Counted from the first letter of the stretch, positions 20,114 through 28,478 are shown. The stretch: 64,000 bases of DNA from Micromonospora sp. M71_S20 (GCF_003664255.1 NZ_RCCV01000001.1:2108001-2172000); one strand, 5' to 3'. Program-made: numbers and translations. The notes: generated by a model from the sequence alone, not told the origin.

Positions 20114-20180
20114 GAGTCCTATTGACGAGGACGGCTCTCCCACCGACGAGAGCGGTTCGACCTGACGAGGAGGATTGCCC

Positions 20181-20903
20181 ATGACCACGAAGGTCGAGAA
20201 GTCCATCGAAGTACAGGTTCCGGTCAGCACCGCGTACAACCAGTGGACGCAGTTCGAGGAGTTCCCCCGCTTCATGGGGGGCGTGCGTGAGGTGCGCCAG
20301 CTCGACGACAGGCGAATGCACTGGGTCGCCGAGATCGGTGGCGTCCAGCGCGAGTGGGACGCCAAGGTGCTGGAGCAGGTGCCCGACCAGAAGGTGGCCT
20401 GGGCGGCCACCGAGGGCGTGACCAACGCCGGCGCGGTCTACTTCCAGCCCGTCGACGCGGACCGCACGATGGTCCGGCTGCACCTGGAGTACGAGCCCGA
20501 GGGCCTGCTCGAGAAGGCCGGCGACAAGCTCAACATCATCGAGCGGCAGGCCGAATCCGACCTGCGGAAGTTCAAGACGTACATCGAGGAACGGGGCGTG
20601 GAGACCGGCGCCTGGCGCGGCACGGTCGACAGCGGCGTCGGTGTCGGCACGCCGGGCGTCGAGCACGCCGCCGCCACCCGCGGCGACAGCGGCAGCGCCG
20701 GCGTGTCCGGCAAGGCCGTGGCGGCGGGCGCCGCGGTGGCCGGGGCGGCGGCGGCCGGAGCCGCCGTGGCCGCGAAGCGGCGCTCCGACACCGACGAGGA
20801 CGGCCGGCCGACCACCGCCACGACCGACACGGAGTACGTGGTGACCGAGGTCGAGGTCGTCCCGGAGCCCGGCACCGCCGGCTACCCGCACCGCACCCTC
20901 TGA
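20181..20903 (+). CDS. SRPBCC (polyketide cyclase/START-like) family protein
   Basis: 240 aa from the ATG at 20181, after the strong site GACGAGGAGG. Residues 1-150 match the coenzyme-Q-binding/polyketide-cyclase SRPBCC fold (KVEKSIEVQVPVSTAYNQW, FPRFMGGVREV, LHLEYEPEGLLEKAGD). The C-terminal ~90 residues are Gly/Ala-rich with a possible weak hydrophobic span (AVAAGAAVAGAAAAGAAVA) and an acidic tail. Relatives are often stress-induced, in line with the candidate promoter. The ligand is unknown. Confidence 0.85.
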   Translation: MTTKVEKSIEVQVPVSTAYNQWTQFEEFPRFMGGVREVRQLDDRRMHWVAEIGGVQREWDAKVLEQVPDQKVAWAATEGVTNAGAVYFQPVDADRTMVRLHLEYEPEGLLEKAGDKLNIIERQAESDLRKFKTYIEERGVETGAWRGTVDSGVGVGTPGVEHAAATRGDSGSAGVSGKAVAAGAAVAGAAAAGAAVAAKRRSDTDEDGRPTTATTDTEYVVTEVEVVPEPGTAGYPHRTL

Positions 20904-20930
20904 TTCAGCTCTCGTACGCCTGCCCCTGTC

Positions 20931-20969
20931 AGCGGACGGCCCGGGTCCTCGCGACCCGGGCCGTCCGCT
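20931..20969 (+). terminator. Strong hairpin terminator after the SRPBCC gene
   Basis: A perfect 17-bp stem (20931-20947 with 20953-20969) with a 5-nt loop, 28 bp past the stop. Confidence 0.8.
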
Positions 20970-20976
20970 CGTCCGC

Positions 20977-21048
20977 GACCTGGCGCACGCCCTGCCATCC
21001 GACCTGGCGCACGCCCTACCCCTTGAACCCGGCGCATGCCCTGCCTCC
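20977..21048. repeat. Three 24-bp tandem repeats
   Basis: GACCTGGCGCACGCCCT occurs at 20977 and 21001, with a diverged copy from about 21025. They lie between the SRPBCC terminator and the end of the VOC gene. Confidence 0.6.
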
Positions 21049-21081
21049 CCGGGCCCGGCGTGAGGTCGGGCCGGGTGGCCG

Positions 21082-21486
21082 TCAGTGCGCGTCCGCGGAC
21101 GCCGTCCAGAGGTGACCGTCCGGGTCGGCGAAGGTGCCCGTGTAGGCCCACGGCTGCTGACCCGGCTCGACGACGACCTCCGCGCCGGCGGCCCGGGCCC
21201 GCCCGACGATCTCGTCGACCTCGGCCGGCGTCGCGGCGGGAAGGTTGACGACGCACTCGCTCTGCCCGCGCCCGGCCACCTCGCGGCCACCGATGGCCCA
21301 GCCGAAGCCACCGGTGGGCACCAGCATGACGCGCAGACCGTCGTTGACGGCGTACTGCAAGGGCTCGGGGACGCCGTCGTCGGCCAGCTCGCCGACGGCC
21401 TCCAGGCCGAGCCCCTCCGAGTAGAAGCGGTACGAGGTCCGGCGATCGGCGATCGGCAGGGCGACGACGACGGGTGCGTACTGCAT
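21082..21486 (-). CDS. VOC (glyoxalase/bleomycin-resistance-like) family protein
   Basis: 134 aa. Two beta-alpha-beta modules of the vicinal-oxygen-chelate fold: VVVALPIADRRTSYRFYSEGLGL at the start and EPGQQPWAYTGTFADPDGHLW at the end. The terminal DPDGHLW segment is strongly conserved. The full metal-ligand set of glyoxalase I is not evident, so it may bind rather than isomerise its ligand. Monocistronic by position. Confidence 0.85.
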   Translation of the reverse strand: MQYAPVVVALPIADRRTSYRFYSEGLGLEAVGELADDGVPEPLQYAVNDGLRVMLVPTGGFGWAIGGREVAGRGQSECVVNLPAATPAEVDEIVGRARAAGAEVVVEPGQQPWAYTGTFADPDGHLWTASADAH

Positions 21487-21719
21487 GGGGCTACCTCCGG
21501 AGGGTTGACGACTGCGTACGGTCAGTATTCATTCCGTCGGCCGCAACTCGCGGTTCCCACCCGACGGTGGGCGCGTGAGTCGGGCGCTCCAGCCGGCCGG
21601 ATTGTGCCGGACTCCCCCGACAGGAAACCGTGGACCGTCGGTGTACCCGCAGCTCCCGGCCCCGGTCGCAGCCGCCACCGGGCGGATCGCGTCACCGCCC
21701 GGTCGGCCCCTGTGCGGGG

Positions 21720-22085
21720 TCAGCGGCGGTCGTCGCGGGCGTGCCGGCCACCCGCCGGAACCTCAGCCTGCTCCGTGTGCCGGGCGGCCCGCTCGGAGAT
21801 CAACTGCCCGAACAGCCCGCTGGGCCGGCCGCAGTCGCCGCACAGGAAGTTGTCGTCCAGCCGCCCGCCGCCGCAGTGGTCGCAGCGGCCCCGGTCGCGC
21901 GGGTCGTGGTACGCCCGCAACGCCTCCACCAAGGCGCGGGCGACGGGGGCGCTCAGCGCCAGCCGCGACTCGGCGCCACGCAGGCCGATCACCACTTCGC
22001 CCTGCGGCGGAGCGCCCGGATCGAGCGCGTCGACGCGGGCCACGAAGTCGCGGAGGGCAGCCAGGACGTCATCGGGTGCGGGCAT
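21720..22085 (-). CDS. Hypothetical protein with a C-terminal zinc ribbon
   Basis: 121 aa from the ATG at 22085; a GTG at 22103 would add six residues. The N-terminal ~75 residues are helical without a recognised domain. Residues about 85-105 carry two CxxC pairs (CDHCGGGRLDDNFLCGDCG), a rubredoxin-like zinc ribbon, followed by a charged tail. Not recognised beyond this. The 233-bp gap 21487-21719 on its left shows no gene. Confidence 0.7.
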   Translation of the reverse strand: MPAPDDVLAALRDFVARVDALDPGAPPQGEVVIGLRGAESRLALSAPVARALVEALRAYHDPRDRGRCDHCGGGRLDDNFLCGDCGRPSGLFGQLISERAARHTEQAEVPAGGRHARDDRR

Positions 22086-22288
22086 GGCTCGACCGTACGA
22101 CACCCGGCCGGCCGACGTGCGCTCCCCCGGGAGCCGGCCGGCCCGTCCCCGCGCTCACCCGCCCGGCGGGGAACATCCGAGTTGGAGCGGCCGATCTCAC
22201 GCAGGTGCAGCGCCCCCGACCGCGATCGTCCCGCCTCAGGATCCCCTCCAGGACGCCGTCCGGTCGCTCACGCGCGTTAATGTGCCCC

Positions 22289-22849
22289 GTGATCGTATGG
22301 CTCAACGGCACCCACGGAGCGGGCAAGACGACGACCAGCGTCCTCGTGCAGCAACTGATCCCGGGTTCACGGGTCTTCGATGCCGAGAAGGTCGGCGAGA
22401 CACTCATGGACATCACGCCGGGGCTGCCTGAAACTGACAACTTCCAGCACTGGCCGCCGTGGCGGCAGCTCGTCGTCGAGACGGCTCGTCGGGTGCTCGA
22501 CTACACCGGCGGCACTCTGGTGATGCCCATGACTGTCCTGGTCGAGCAGTACTGGCGTGAAATCAGTACGGGCCTCGCCCGACATGACATCCCGGTAAGG
22601 CACTTCGTCCTCCACGCCGACGAAGACACCCTCCGCGGGCGTATCGAGGGGGAACACCCCGTTCCGTCCCCGTTCCGTCTCAAGTACCTTGAGCCCTACG
22701 CCGAGGCGGCCCGCACGTGGCTGCATGCCGAGGCCGAGGTCGTCGACACCACGCACCTCACTCCCGCCCAGGCTGCCCTGCAGATCGTCCTCCGCGCTAC
22801 CGGGGGAAGCTCAGGCCCTGTCCTGCCGAGACCTGAAGACGGTTGCTGA
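22289..22849 (+). CDS. P-loop NTPase, small kinase-like (AAA_18 type)
   Basis: 186 aa from the GTG at 22289; an ATG at 22280 is equally in frame. The Walker A motif is at the extreme N-terminus (IVWLNGTHGAGKTTTS). The rest resembles nucleotide or antibiotic kinases of the TmrB/adenylate-kinase group (VLVEQYWREISTGLARHDIPV, FVLHADEDTLRGRIEGE). No hydrophobic segment. Third-position GC is lower than in backbone genes, and it lies in the accessory patch next to the integrase relic and tRNA-Thr, so recent acquisition is likely. Substrate unknown. Confidence 0.78.
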   Translation: MIVWLNGTHGAGKTTTSVLVQQLIPGSRVFDAEKVGETLMDITPGLPETDNFQHWPPWRQLVVETARRVLDYTGGTLVMPMTVLVEQYWREISTGLARHDIPVRHFVLHADEDTLRGRIEGEHPVPSPFRLKYLEPYAEAARTWLHAEAEVVDTTHLTPAQAALQIVLRATGGSSGPVLPRPEDGC

Positions 22850-22994
22850 CGGCTGTTACCGCGGCGGTCGCGGCGCGGGATGCGGACCAGCACCAGGCCC
22901 CCTGATTTGTTTCACCTCCCCGCCGGACCGGGGCGCTGGCGGCGATGCAGGTGGCGGTGGGAACTAGTTTCAAGCGGCCCGCGAACGCAGATCG

Positions 22995-23531
22995 TCAGTT
23001 TGGAAGTCGGTTGCTGCCCGCCCTGGTCCGATGCCGCCACAGGGCCACGGCGACCAATCCGGCGGCGAGGACGGTCAGCATCGCACCGGTCGCGAGCCGC
23101 CAACGGCCCGGCCACTGCTCAGGCGTAGGTGCTGCTGTGGCAGGCGTCGGGGCCGCTGCGGGAGCGGACGGCGTATCCGGCAACTGGCGTATCCCGATAC
23201 ACAGCCCCGTGGCGCCGTCGATGGAATTCACCCGGTACCGGGTGCCAGCGCGGAAGTCGTAGCCGCAGCTGGCCTCGCCGCGGCTCACGGCCAGCCTGAG
23301 CGTGGCATCTGCCCCGGGATTACCCTTCTCGACCGACTCGACCGCGAGTTGGACGGCCCTGTCCGTCACCCCCGTGACAGTGCCGACGACGATAAGGTCC
23401 GCCCGCTCGTCCTCCTGATCGGGCCGCAAGGCGCACGAGCAGGCCCAAGCTGGCTTCACCGGTGAGGCGAGCACGGCGAGGCCGAGGCTGAGGGTGGCCA
23501 GGGCAACCAGAATCGTGGCGCGCAGCTTCAT
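22995..23531 (-). CDS. Secreted or cell-surface TIMP/netrin-like protein
   Basis: 178 aa. A signal peptide (about residues 1-30) ends in PAWA, and the mature protein begins CSC. That is the cysteine start of TIMP-like/NTR domains, in which the freed N-terminal Cys can contact a metal. Further cysteines lie at RGEASCGYDF and GLCIG. A Pro/Ala/Thr linker follows, then one C-terminal membrane helix (LATGAMLTVLAAGLVAVALW) with a basic end, giving a type I membrane anchor. Bacterial members are uncharacterised. It lies in the lower-GC patch near the integrase relic. Confidence 0.72.
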   Translation of the reverse strand: MKLRATILVALATLSLGLAVLASPVKPAWACSCALRPDQEDERADLIVVGTVTGVTDRAVQLAVESVEKGNPGADATLRLAVSRGEASCGYDFRAGTRYRVNSIDGATGLCIGIRQLPDTPSAPAAAPTPATAAPTPEQWPGRWRLATGAMLTVLAAGLVAVALWRHRTRAGSNRLPN

Positions 23532-23588
23532 ACGATCACCGACGTGCGTGAAGCCGTAAGCGTTCCATGCTGGCGTCTACGTTGACGG

Positions 23589-23777
23589 GATCTCCTCGTC
23601 GGTCTGGCCGTGGCGGCGGGCGCCAACGTCAAGGCGGTGCAGCGGATGCTCGGGCACGCCTCGGCGTCGATGACGCTGGACGTGCACGCCGGGCTGTTCG
23701 GTGACGACCTGGACGCGGTCGCCAACCGGCTGGACGAGGCGGTCGCGGTGCGGACCATCTGCGGACCGGCACCGTGA
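23589..23777 (+). pseudogene. Tyrosine recombinase (integrase) C-terminal remnant
   Basis: Read from 23589 the frame gives VAAGANVKAVQRMLGHAS followed by MTLDVHAGLF and DDLDAVANRLDEA, then a TGA at 23775-23777. This is the conserved C-terminus of phage-type integrases, normally after the HxLRHT box. The normal end has HAS then TLDxY; here the catalytic Tyr position reads His (DVH). Everything upstream (the N-terminus and the Arg/His catalytic box) is missing. The stop is 53 bp from the 3' end of tRNA-Thr, the usual site of an integrase beside its attachment tRNA. Confidence 0.82.
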
Positions 23778-23796
23778 TCGACCTCCGGGAAACGGC

Positions 23797-23823
23797 GAAG
23801 CCCAGGTCGTTGACCTGGGCTTC
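23797..23823 (-). terminator. Terminator hairpin of tRNA-Thr
   Basis: GAAGCCCAGGTC (23797-23808) pairs perfectly with GACCTGGGCTTC (23812-23823) around a 3-nt loop, 7 bp beyond the tRNA 3' end on the minus strand. Confidence 0.75.
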
Positions 23824-23830
23824 TTCACCG

Positions 23831-23904
23831 AGCCGCCTGACGGAATCGAACCGTCGACCTACGCATTACGAGTGCGTCGCTCTAGCCGACTGAGCTAAGG
23901 CGGC
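23831..23904 (-). tRNA. tRNA-Thr (anticodon CGT)
   Basis: 74 nt on the minus strand. The acceptor GCCGCCT pairs with AGGCGGC. The D stem is GCTC/GAGC. The anticodon stem ACGCA/TGCGT holds the loop CTCGTAA with anticodon CGT, decoding ACG. The T arm is GACGG-TTCGATT-CCGTC. No CCA is encoded. It is flanked on its 3' side by a hairpin and an integrase remnant, so it has probably served as an integration site. Confidence 0.97.
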
Positions 23905-24028
23905 AACGATCGTCAAGTGTACGGCACGACCCGCCCGGCGGCCGAACCGGATCCCCATCCGGACATCGGGCCCCGAACCGTCGTCCGCCGGACAGCGTCC
24001 TCCGCCGGCCGGGACTACGCTGCGGCGG

Positions 24029-25786
24029 GTGAACGACGATCGCGTCCCCGACGTGGATCCGCAGGACGGCGCGGCGGAGAGTGCGCACACGAGCGAGGCG
24101 GCCGGCGGGCGGGCGGCGCGCCGGCCACGCGGCATCGACCCCCGGGAGCTGGGCTTCACCCCGCGCAAGCCCGTGCCGTGGCTCGCGCCGTTCCTGCTGA
24201 TCAGCACCGGCATCCGTACGCTGCTGGCGATGCTCTTCGGGGCGTACCTGGACAAGCGGGAGCTACAGAACTCCCTCGACGCGGGCATCGCCCGGCAGGT
24301 CGGGCCGGACGGCGGTCTCTGGCTGGACTACGTGGCCGACCTGGGCGACGGCTTCAACGCCACCTACTCGGTCGCCTACCTGCTCGCCCAGCCGGAGCTG
24401 GAGGTCGACGGGCACCGGCTGCCCCGCGCGCAGACCCTGGTGATGGGCGGCGACCAGGTCTACCCGTCGGCGGCCTTCGAGGCGTACGAGGACCGGTGCA
24501 AGGGGCCGTACCAGGCCGCGCTGCCGGTCACCCCGCCCGAGCGGCCCACGCTGTTCGCGGTGCCCGGCAACCACGACTGGTACGACGGCCTGACCGCCTT
24601 CCTGCGGCTCTTCGTCCGGTCCCGGGACCGGCACTTCGGCGGCTGGGAGACCGGGCAGTCCCGCTCGTACTTCGCGGTGGAGCTGCCCGCCGGCTGGTGG
24701 CTGCTCGGCCTCGACGACCAGTCCGGCTCGTACCTGGACGATCCGCAGCTCACCTACTTCGACCGGGTCGCCGAGCGGCTGGGCCCGGAGAGCCGGGTGA
24801 TCCTGGCCGTGCCCGCGCCGACGTGGGTCAAGGCCGTCGACCACCCCACGGCGTACGACTCGATCGACTACTTCGTCCGCACCATCGTCGCGCCCACCGG
24901 GGCGCAGGTGCGGCTGCTGATCTCCGGCGACCTGCACCACTACGCCCGGTACGCCGGCCCGGACCGGCAGCTCATCACCTGCGGGGGCGGCGGCGCGTAC
25001 CTCTACCCGACGCACAGGCTCCCGGAGCGGATCGAGGTGCCGCCGCGCGACACCCTCGCCCGGCGGGCCAGCGTCTCCCACCCGTACGAGCTGGCCGGCC
25101 GCTACCCGGAGAAGGCCCGCTCCCGGCGGTACGCCTGGGGTATCTTCCCCCGCCTGCCGCTGCGCAACCCGGGCTTCACCACCCTGCTGGGCACCCTGCA
25201 CACGCTGCTGATGCTGGCGATGGCCGGCGTCGTGACCAACCCGAGCGGGACGGACCAGCGGCTGTTCAGCGTGCCGCTGATGGCGATGCTGATCGTCACG
25301 ATGCTCGCGGCGGCGTTCTTCGCCAAGCCGCCCAGTTCCGGCGGCAAACGGCACGCCCGGCACTGGATCCTCGGCGTGGGCCACGGGCTGGCCCAGATCG
25401 CGCTTGGCGCCGCCGGCACCTGGGCCTGGCTGGCCCTGCCGTTCTACGACTGGCCGTGGCCGCTGCCGGCCGTCGCGGCGGCGGTGCTCTACGGCCCGGT
25501 GAGCGGGCTGGTGGCGAGCCAGTTGGTGGCCGCGTACCTGCTGGTGGCCGGGGCGTTCGGGGTGAACCTCAACGAGCTCTTCGCGGGCCAGGGCATCGAG
25601 GACGCGAAGGCGTTCCTGCGGCTGCGCATCGACCCCGACGGCACCCTGACGATCTACCCGATCGCCGTCGACCGGGTGGCCCGCGACTGGCAGATCAACC
25701 CCGACCAGTCCCCCGGCTCCTCCTGGCTGGCTCCGAAGCAGCCGCTGCGCCCCCGCCTGGCCGAACCCCCCACCACCCTCCCCTGA
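24029..25786 (+). CDS. Membrane-associated calcineurin-like metallophosphoesterase
   Basis: 585 aa, GTG start at 24029. A membrane segment at about residues 50-70 (PWLAPFLLISTGIRTLLAMLF) precedes the phosphoesterase domain. Metal motifs: ADLGDGFN (~105), MGGDQVYP (~140), PGNHDWYDG (~180) and SGDLHHYARY (~300). Four or five hydrophobic helices follow at about 385-520 (TLLGTLHTLLMLAMAGVV, PLMAMLIVTMLAAAFF). The family hydrolyses phosphoesters, but this membrane-embedded form is uncharacterised. It stands alone between the tRNA and a palindrome. Confidence 0.88.
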   Translation: MNDDRVPDVDPQDGAAESAHTSEAAGGRAARRPRGIDPRELGFTPRKPVPWLAPFLLISTGIRTLLAMLFGAYLDKRELQNSLDAGIARQVGPDGGLWLDYVADLGDGFNATYSVAYLLAQPELEVDGHRLPRAQTLVMGGDQVYPSAAFEAYEDRCKGPYQAALPVTPPERPTLFAVPGNHDWYDGLTAFLRLFVRSRDRHFGGWETGQSRSYFAVELPAGWWLLGLDDQSGSYLDDPQLTYFDRVAERLGPESRVILAVPAPTWVKAVDHPTAYDSIDYFVRTIVAPTGAQVRLLISGDLHHYARYAGPDRQLITCGGGGAYLYPTHRLPERIEVPPRDTLARRASVSHPYELAGRYPEKARSRRYAWGIFPRLPLRNPGFTTLLGTLHTLLMLAMAGVVTNPSGTDQRLFSVPLMAMLIVTMLAAAFFAKPPSSGGKRHARHWILGVGHGLAQIALGAAGTWAWLALPFYDWPWPLPAVAAAVLYGPVSGLVASQLVAAYLLVAGAFGVNLNELFAGQGIEDAKAFLRLRIDPDGTLTIYPIAVDRVARDWQINPDQSPGSSWLAPKQPLRPRLAEPPTTLP

Positions 25787-25830
25787 CCCCCCTCTCCCAC
25801 CCCACCCAACCCTGCCCCCAGGGGGCAGGG

Positions 25831-25896
25831 CGCGTCGATCATGAGGTTGGCGGCACCGTTCGCGATCAACTCGCCGCCAACCTCATGATCGACGCG
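25831..25896. repeat. 66-bp perfect intergenic palindrome (GATCATGAGG type)
   Basis: Arms 25831-25854 and 25873-25896 are perfectly complementary over 24 bp around an 18-nt loop; the arm includes TCGATCATGAGGTTGGCGGC. It lies between convergent genes and directly follows a small CCTGCCCC/GGGGCAGG hairpin at 25811-25829 that could terminate the phosphoesterase mRNA. The length and exact symmetry are like the REP elements at 17871, 36131 and 37226. Confidence 0.8.
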
Positions 25897-25946
25897 GAGA
25901 GGCCCGGGAGAGGGAGAGGGAGGGGAGGGGGCGCGGGAGGGTGGGG

Positions 25947-26450
25947 TTACGGGGGCGGGGACAGCGTTACCTGGCGGAGGATTTCGTCGACGACGTTCGT
26001 CAGAGGTGCGGTGGCGTCGATTGCGGTGCCGGTTTTCGGGGTGTCTGCCTTCGTCCGGTGCAATCGACTGATGAGTTCGCGTTCGGCCGGTCTTCCGCCC
26101 CACTCGTCTTCGGGTCGCCCGTCAAGCCGCCGGTTCAAGGTGTCCCAGTCGAGTTCGAGGACGAAGACGCCGTCGAACAAGTCGATAAACTTGTGAAAGT
26201 TCCGTGAGCCACCGCAGAAGAAGGTCACCGGCTCGTCGTGGTTGGCGACCAGGGCCCTCACGTCGTCCACGCGCCAGATGTGGTGCTCGTGCCCGAGACC
26301 GTCCAACGGTTCACCGGTCTCCGGATCGCCCTGATAAGCCAGTTCCCGGTCAGCGTTGATGGCGTGGTAGCCGCGCCGCTGCAGTTCCTTGCAGACCGAG
26401 GTCTTGCCCGTGCCGGAGACGCCTTCGATCAGATAGTTCCTCAGGCCCAT
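25947..26450 (-). CDS. Small P-loop kinase (AAA family ATPase)
   Basis: 167 aa. Walker A is at the N-terminus (NYLIEGVSGTGKTSVCKEL), followed by RGYHAINADRELAYQGDP. A later basic region (RLDGRPEDEWGGRPAERELI) may be the lid. It resembles uncharacterised nucleoside or shikimate-kinase-like proteins of actinomycetes. Cytosolic and unlinked to pathway genes. Lower third-position GC (many A/T-ending codons) suggests acquisition with the tRNA-proximal patch. Confidence 0.78.
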   Translation of the reverse strand: MGLRNYLIEGVSGTGKTSVCKELQRRGYHAINADRELAYQGDPETGEPLDGLGHEHHIWRVDDVRALVANHDEPVTFFCGGSRNFHKFIDLFDGVFVLELDWDTLNRRLDGRPEDEWGGRPAERELISRLHRTKADTPKTGTAIDATAPLTNVVDEILRQVTLSPPP

Positions 26451-26544
26451 CGCCGGATGGTAACGAGCAGGGTGAGACGAGTGCTGTCCCTCATGGTTGC
26501 TCGGTCATCTGAGGGATCGCCGCCATGAGCGGGAGGCACGCCGG

Positions 26545-27405
26545 TCATCGCGCTGCCCCCTCCGGGCCGGACAGGTCACGGCTCTCGTAGGCGCGGCGGG
26601 AGCCGCAGACGTCGGCGCGGGAGCACATGGAGCGCGAGCCGTCGGCATCCAGGCGGACGGTCACCGCGTCTCTCGGGACGCTGTGGCCGACCACGCGGCC
26701 CTCCCCCTCCGGCGTGGTGACGCGGGCGCCGATGGCCGGAGCTGACTCGGCAAACTTCGCGTACAACGGATGTTCGTACTTCAGGCAGCACATCAGCCGG
26801 CCGCACGCGCCGGAGATGCGCAGCGGGTTGAGCGGCAGGTCCTGGTCCTTCGCCATCCGGATGGTGACCGGCTCGAAGTCGGTGAGGAAGGTGGCGCAGC
26901 AGAGGTCCCGGCCGCAGGAGCCGATGCCGCCCTGCACCCGTGCCGAGTCCCGGGCGGAGAGCTGGCGCAGTTCCACCCGGCAGTGCAGGGTGGCACCGAG
27001 GTCCCGGACCAGCGCGCGGAAGTCGACCCGGTGCGGGGCCGTGAAGTAGATGGTGCTCCGCTCGCCGCCGCCCTCGGCGGCTCCCAGCACGTGGTCGATC
27101 GCCACCACCTTCATCGGCAGGGCGTGCTCCCGGATCAGCCGCTTCGCCGCGACCTTCGCCTCGGCCTTGCGGCGGCGCACCGTCTCGTCGCGGCGCAGGT
27201 CCTCCTCGCCGGCCAGGCCGGCCAGCCGGGGGAAGCCCTCGGTCTCCTCGGTGACCCACTGCGCCGCCCAGACGCACTCGGCCACCTCGGGCCCGTCGTC
27301 GGTGGGCACCAGCACCTTGTCGCCGACCTGGGGACGCAGCTCGCCCGGGTCCAGGTAGTAGAGGCGCCCGTACCGCTGGAAGCTGACCGCGCAGAGCATG
27401 CCCAT
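26545..27405 (-). CDS. ricT: RicT/PSP1 (YaaT) family protein
   Basis: 286 aa. MLCAVSFQRYGRLYYLDPG at the start and the PSP1 domain with its cysteine motifs (GIGSCGRDLCCATFL, GRLMCCLKYEHPLY) identify RicT. In Bacillus RicT is part of an Fe-S complex with RicA and RicF that assists RNase Y and sporulation signalling; actinobacteria usually lack those partners, so the role here is open. It lies two units downstream of the delta' gene, the same linkage as yaaT-holB in Firmicutes. Confidence 0.92.
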   Translation of the reverse strand: MGMLCAVSFQRYGRLYYLDPGELRPQVGDKVLVPTDDGPEVAECVWAAQWVTEETEGFPRLAGLAGEEDLRRDETVRRRKAEAKVAAKRLIREHALPMKVVAIDHVLGAAEGGGERSTIYFTAPHRVDFRALVRDLGATLHCRVELRQLSARDSARVQGGIGSCGRDLCCATFLTDFEPVTIRMAKDQDLPLNPLRISGACGRLMCCLKYEHPLYAKFAESAPAIGARVTTPEGEGRVVGHSVPRDAVTVRLDADGSRSMCSRADVCGSRRAYESRDLSGPEGAAR

Positions 27406-27485
27406 GTCTCACACCCTACGACGCGCGGGCCGGGACGACCGGGCCGGCAGTCGCCGACCGACTACTGCACGTCCACACCGGCGCG

Positions 27486-28172
27486 TCACCAGCCGACCCG
27501 GGTGGGGGTGTCGTAGCGGGGGCGGTCGACCACCGGCGCCCGCCAGCGGGACTCGGCGAGGCTCGGCGCCCACTGGCGCAGCAGGGTCTCGGCCCCGTCG
27601 TACGCGACGCAAAGCACCGCCAGCACCCGCGCGGCGATCTCGGCGGCCGCGGTCCCGCCCGGACCCGCCGTTGACCGGTGCCCCGGTGCGCCGGCCGGCA
27701 TCGACGTCGCGGCGACCACGGTCACCGCCTCGGCGCAGCGGAGGACGTCGGCGAGCGCCCGGGCCAGTGCGAGCCGGCTGCCCTCCACCCAGTCGGCGAG
27801 CGCGTCGGCGTAGCCGGCCGTCGACTCGAGCCGCCCGACCAGGCTCTCCGGCCCCTCGTCGAGGTGGCGCAGCAGGGCCCCCCGGGCCTGCCCGTACGAC
27901 GACGCGGCCGGGCCGGACCAGAGCACCGGGTCGGTCAGCGCGGCGCAGGCGTCGTCGTAGCCCCGCATCAGGCGGCGCGCGGTGTGGCCGGCGGCGGCCA
28001 GCGGTGCCGGATGCAGGTCGAGGAAGTTGCGGACGGCCTCGCCGGGGAGCACCTGCATCCGGCGCAGCAGCGGCCACACGCGGTGCCCCTCGGGCGCCCC
28101 CGCGGCGAGCAGCGTGTCGACCCGGCGGAGCAGGTCGAGCCCGGGCTCGGCGAGCCGGTCCAGCGCGTCCAT
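27486..28172 (-). CDS. Hypothetical helical protein with a WxG-like motif
   Basis: 228 aa from the ATG at 28172, which overlaps the stop of the upstream gene (TGATG). Almost entirely alpha-helical. A WSGPAASSYGQARGALLRHL segment in the middle resembles the W-x-G turn and helix of WXG100/LXG-type ESX substrates. No signal peptide, but a hydrophobic Ala-rich stretch at about 190-205 (AAEIAARVLAVLCVAY). Together with the EspC-like and YbaB-like genes upstream it suggests a type VII secretion-associated protein. Exact role unknown. Confidence 0.65.
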   Translation of the reverse strand: MDALDRLAEPGLDLLRRVDTLLAAGAPEGHRVWPLLRRMQVLPGEAVRNFLDLHPAPLAAAGHTARRLMRGYDDACAALTDPVLWSGPAASSYGQARGALLRHLDEGPESLVGRLESTAGYADALADWVEGSRLALARALADVLRCAEAVTVVAATSMPAGAPGHRSTAGPGGTAAAEIAARVLAVLCVAYDGAETLLRQWAPSLAESRWRAPVVDRPRYDTPTRVGW

Positions 28173-28477
28173 CACGCCTCCCCGGTCAGCCGGTGGCGGG
28201 CGTCGCGGTCGACGTCGGCGTAGTGGTCGGCGGCGGCCCGCACCGCCGCCGCGGCGGCGGCCAGCCGCTGGGCGGCGACGTGCGCCTCCCGGGCCCGGTC
28301 GCCGGTGGCGGCGGTCCACTGCCGGTGCAGGGCCCGCCCGATCTCGCCGGGCCGGCCGGGGGCGTCGACGCCGAAGGCGGCCTGCGCCGGATCGCCGGCG
28401 GTGACCGTGCGGGACACGGCGGTCATGGTCTCGCTCGCCTCGTCGAGCCGGGCGGCGAGGGCGCGCAGGCTCTCCAT
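28172..28477 (-). CDS. EspC-like / WXG100-type small helical protein
   Basis: 101 aa. Two amphipathic helices flank a turn region (HRQWTAATGDRAREAHVAAQ). Length and composition match the T7SS_ESX_EspC group (SLRALAARLDEASETMTAVS at the start, ADHYADVDRDARHRL at the end, including the YxxxD export-type signal in YADVD). Likely a secreted or complex-forming partner. Tightly packed between the YbaB-like gene (1-bp gap) and the 228-aa gene (1-bp overlap). Confidence 0.72.
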   Translation of the reverse strand: MESLRALAARLDEASETMTAVSRTVTAGDPAQAAFGVDAPGRPGEIGRALHRQWTAATGDRAREAHVAAQRLAAAAAAVRAAADHYADVDRDARHRLTGEA

Positions 28478-28478
28478 C

